Shown: piece by piece, positions 63,768 through 64,000 of the stretch | How positions within the stretch are numbered: position 1 is the first letter of the stretch | Layout: each line of letters starts with the position of its first letter | NCBI RefSeq assembly: GCF_024808815.1 | Contig: NZ_JANUCS010000008.1 | Location: 1-64,000 of the forward strand | Reading direction: 5' to 3' | DNA length: 64,000 nucleotides | DNA from: Methanosalsum natronophilum | GTDB taxonomy: Archaea; Halobacteriota; Methanosarcinia; Methanosarcinales; Methanosarcinaceae | Made by a program: the position numbers and the translations under genes | Notes under the pieces: generated by a model | What the model was told of the DNA's origin: nothing | What the model saw: the letters and a program-made list of their open reading frames with translations, nothing else | The model's database searches: none

Positions 63768-64000
63768 AAATTGGTTTTGGTTTTCTTCTTAAGACATACC
63801 TACATGGCTCTGTGTGTCTTGAGAAGGCTCTCAAAAGCTCCAGGTTAAGAGTAAAATCTAATCTAATAGTAAAGTATGGGTTTGATTTTGTACATATACA
63901 AATCAATTAAAAACATTAAAATAGCTAAAATAAAGCTCACCATTAAATTTTAAATTATTAGTTAATGGTTTTGTATGGGTGTAAGAAAAAAAGTTCTTTA
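63768..64000. other. Right end of window
   Basis: 233 bp after the integrase. It shows GAGAAGGCTCTCAAAAGCTCC and other short G+C-richer words near 63795-63840, followed by A/T-rich DNA. No gene was recognised before the end. Confidence 0.4.

Noticed and set aside
1-64000. CRISPR array
   Set aside because: No regularly spaced direct repeats of 24-37 bp and no Cas genes were found.

Overview
The window is AT-rich archaeal DNA, and its gene content points to a methylotrophic methanogen of the Methanosarcinaceae. Evidence: an mtaC-mtaB methanol methyltransferase operon; the archaeal exosome/proteasome/RNase P superoperon; TFB, Gar1, Pcc1, TRAM, DUF1638, DUF2551 and DUF2769 proteins; and start sites preceded by GGTGAT/GGAGG motifs that match an archaeal 16S 3' end. 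The many oxygen-defence genes and a TRAM protein would suit a marine or cold-tolerant genus such as Methanococcoides, Methanolobus or Methanohalobium. The genus cannot be settled from sequence reading alone.

Layout. 1-2.2 kb: a transposase cut by the window edge, a 2[4Fe-4S] ferredoxin and a frameshifted DUF1638 gene. 2.5-4.5 kb: oxygen-stress genes (PerR/Fur-like regulator overlapping a peroxiredoxin, then rubrerythrin). 4.7-6.9 kb: mtaCB on the minus strand with a long leader. 7.6-13.2 kb: a YgjV/GNAT-like fusion, an ArsR regulator with a palindromic operator, and a diverging usp-acr3-hyuA-like group. 13.39-14.97 kb: an intact IS1634-type insertion sequence with 15-bp inverted repeats and a 6-bp target duplication. 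15.0-18.3 kb: F420-type formate dehydrogenase fdhAB. 18.7-26.4 kb: TRAM protein, small winged-helix protein, aldo/keto reductase, a catalytically degraded exonuclease-fold protein, a cis-prenyltransferase, DUF2551, a radical SAM protein, a YdjM-type membrane protein, and a ubiquitin-like protein overlapped with a 50-residue acidic protein.

26.8-34.8 kb is the conserved information-processing superoperon (L15e, COG1325, Rnp3, Rnp2, PsmA, SBDS, Rrp4, Rrp41, Rrp42, L37Ae, RpoP, Brix, Pcc1, prefoldin beta). It is followed by a DHH phosphoesterase, a PaaK-like ligase with an ACT protein, pyruvate phosphate dikinase, Gar1, TFB, a frameshifted LysE-type exporter, Trm5 and tRNA-Thr(CGT). 44.7-51 kb is an eroded accessory stretch: a decayed copy of the same IS, a copper-site-less cupredoxin-like lipoprotein, a TPR lipoprotein, two secreted Asn/Met-rich proteins and a decayed membrane gene. 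51.0-56.2 kb holds a phosphoesterase and the complete pstSCAB-phoU operon. 57.3-58.7 kb holds superoxide reductase, ferritin and a DsrE-like protein. 59.1-62.1 kb holds tupABC with a ModE-type regulator. The window ends with a tyrosine recombinase carrying a zinc ribbon.

The metabolic threads fit together. mtaCB feeds methyl groups from methanol into methanogenesis. The tungstate importer and its regulator would supply the metal for FdhA. Phosphate import, arsenite export and peroxide/superoxide/iron defence form the stress layer. No CRISPR array, rRNA or replication initiator gene was found. The least expected items are the formate dehydrogenase in a methylotroph, the two catalytically or metal-site-eroded proteins, the two single-base frameshifts, the ubiquitin-like gene pair and a G+C-richer unexplained islet at about 20.9-21.1 kb.
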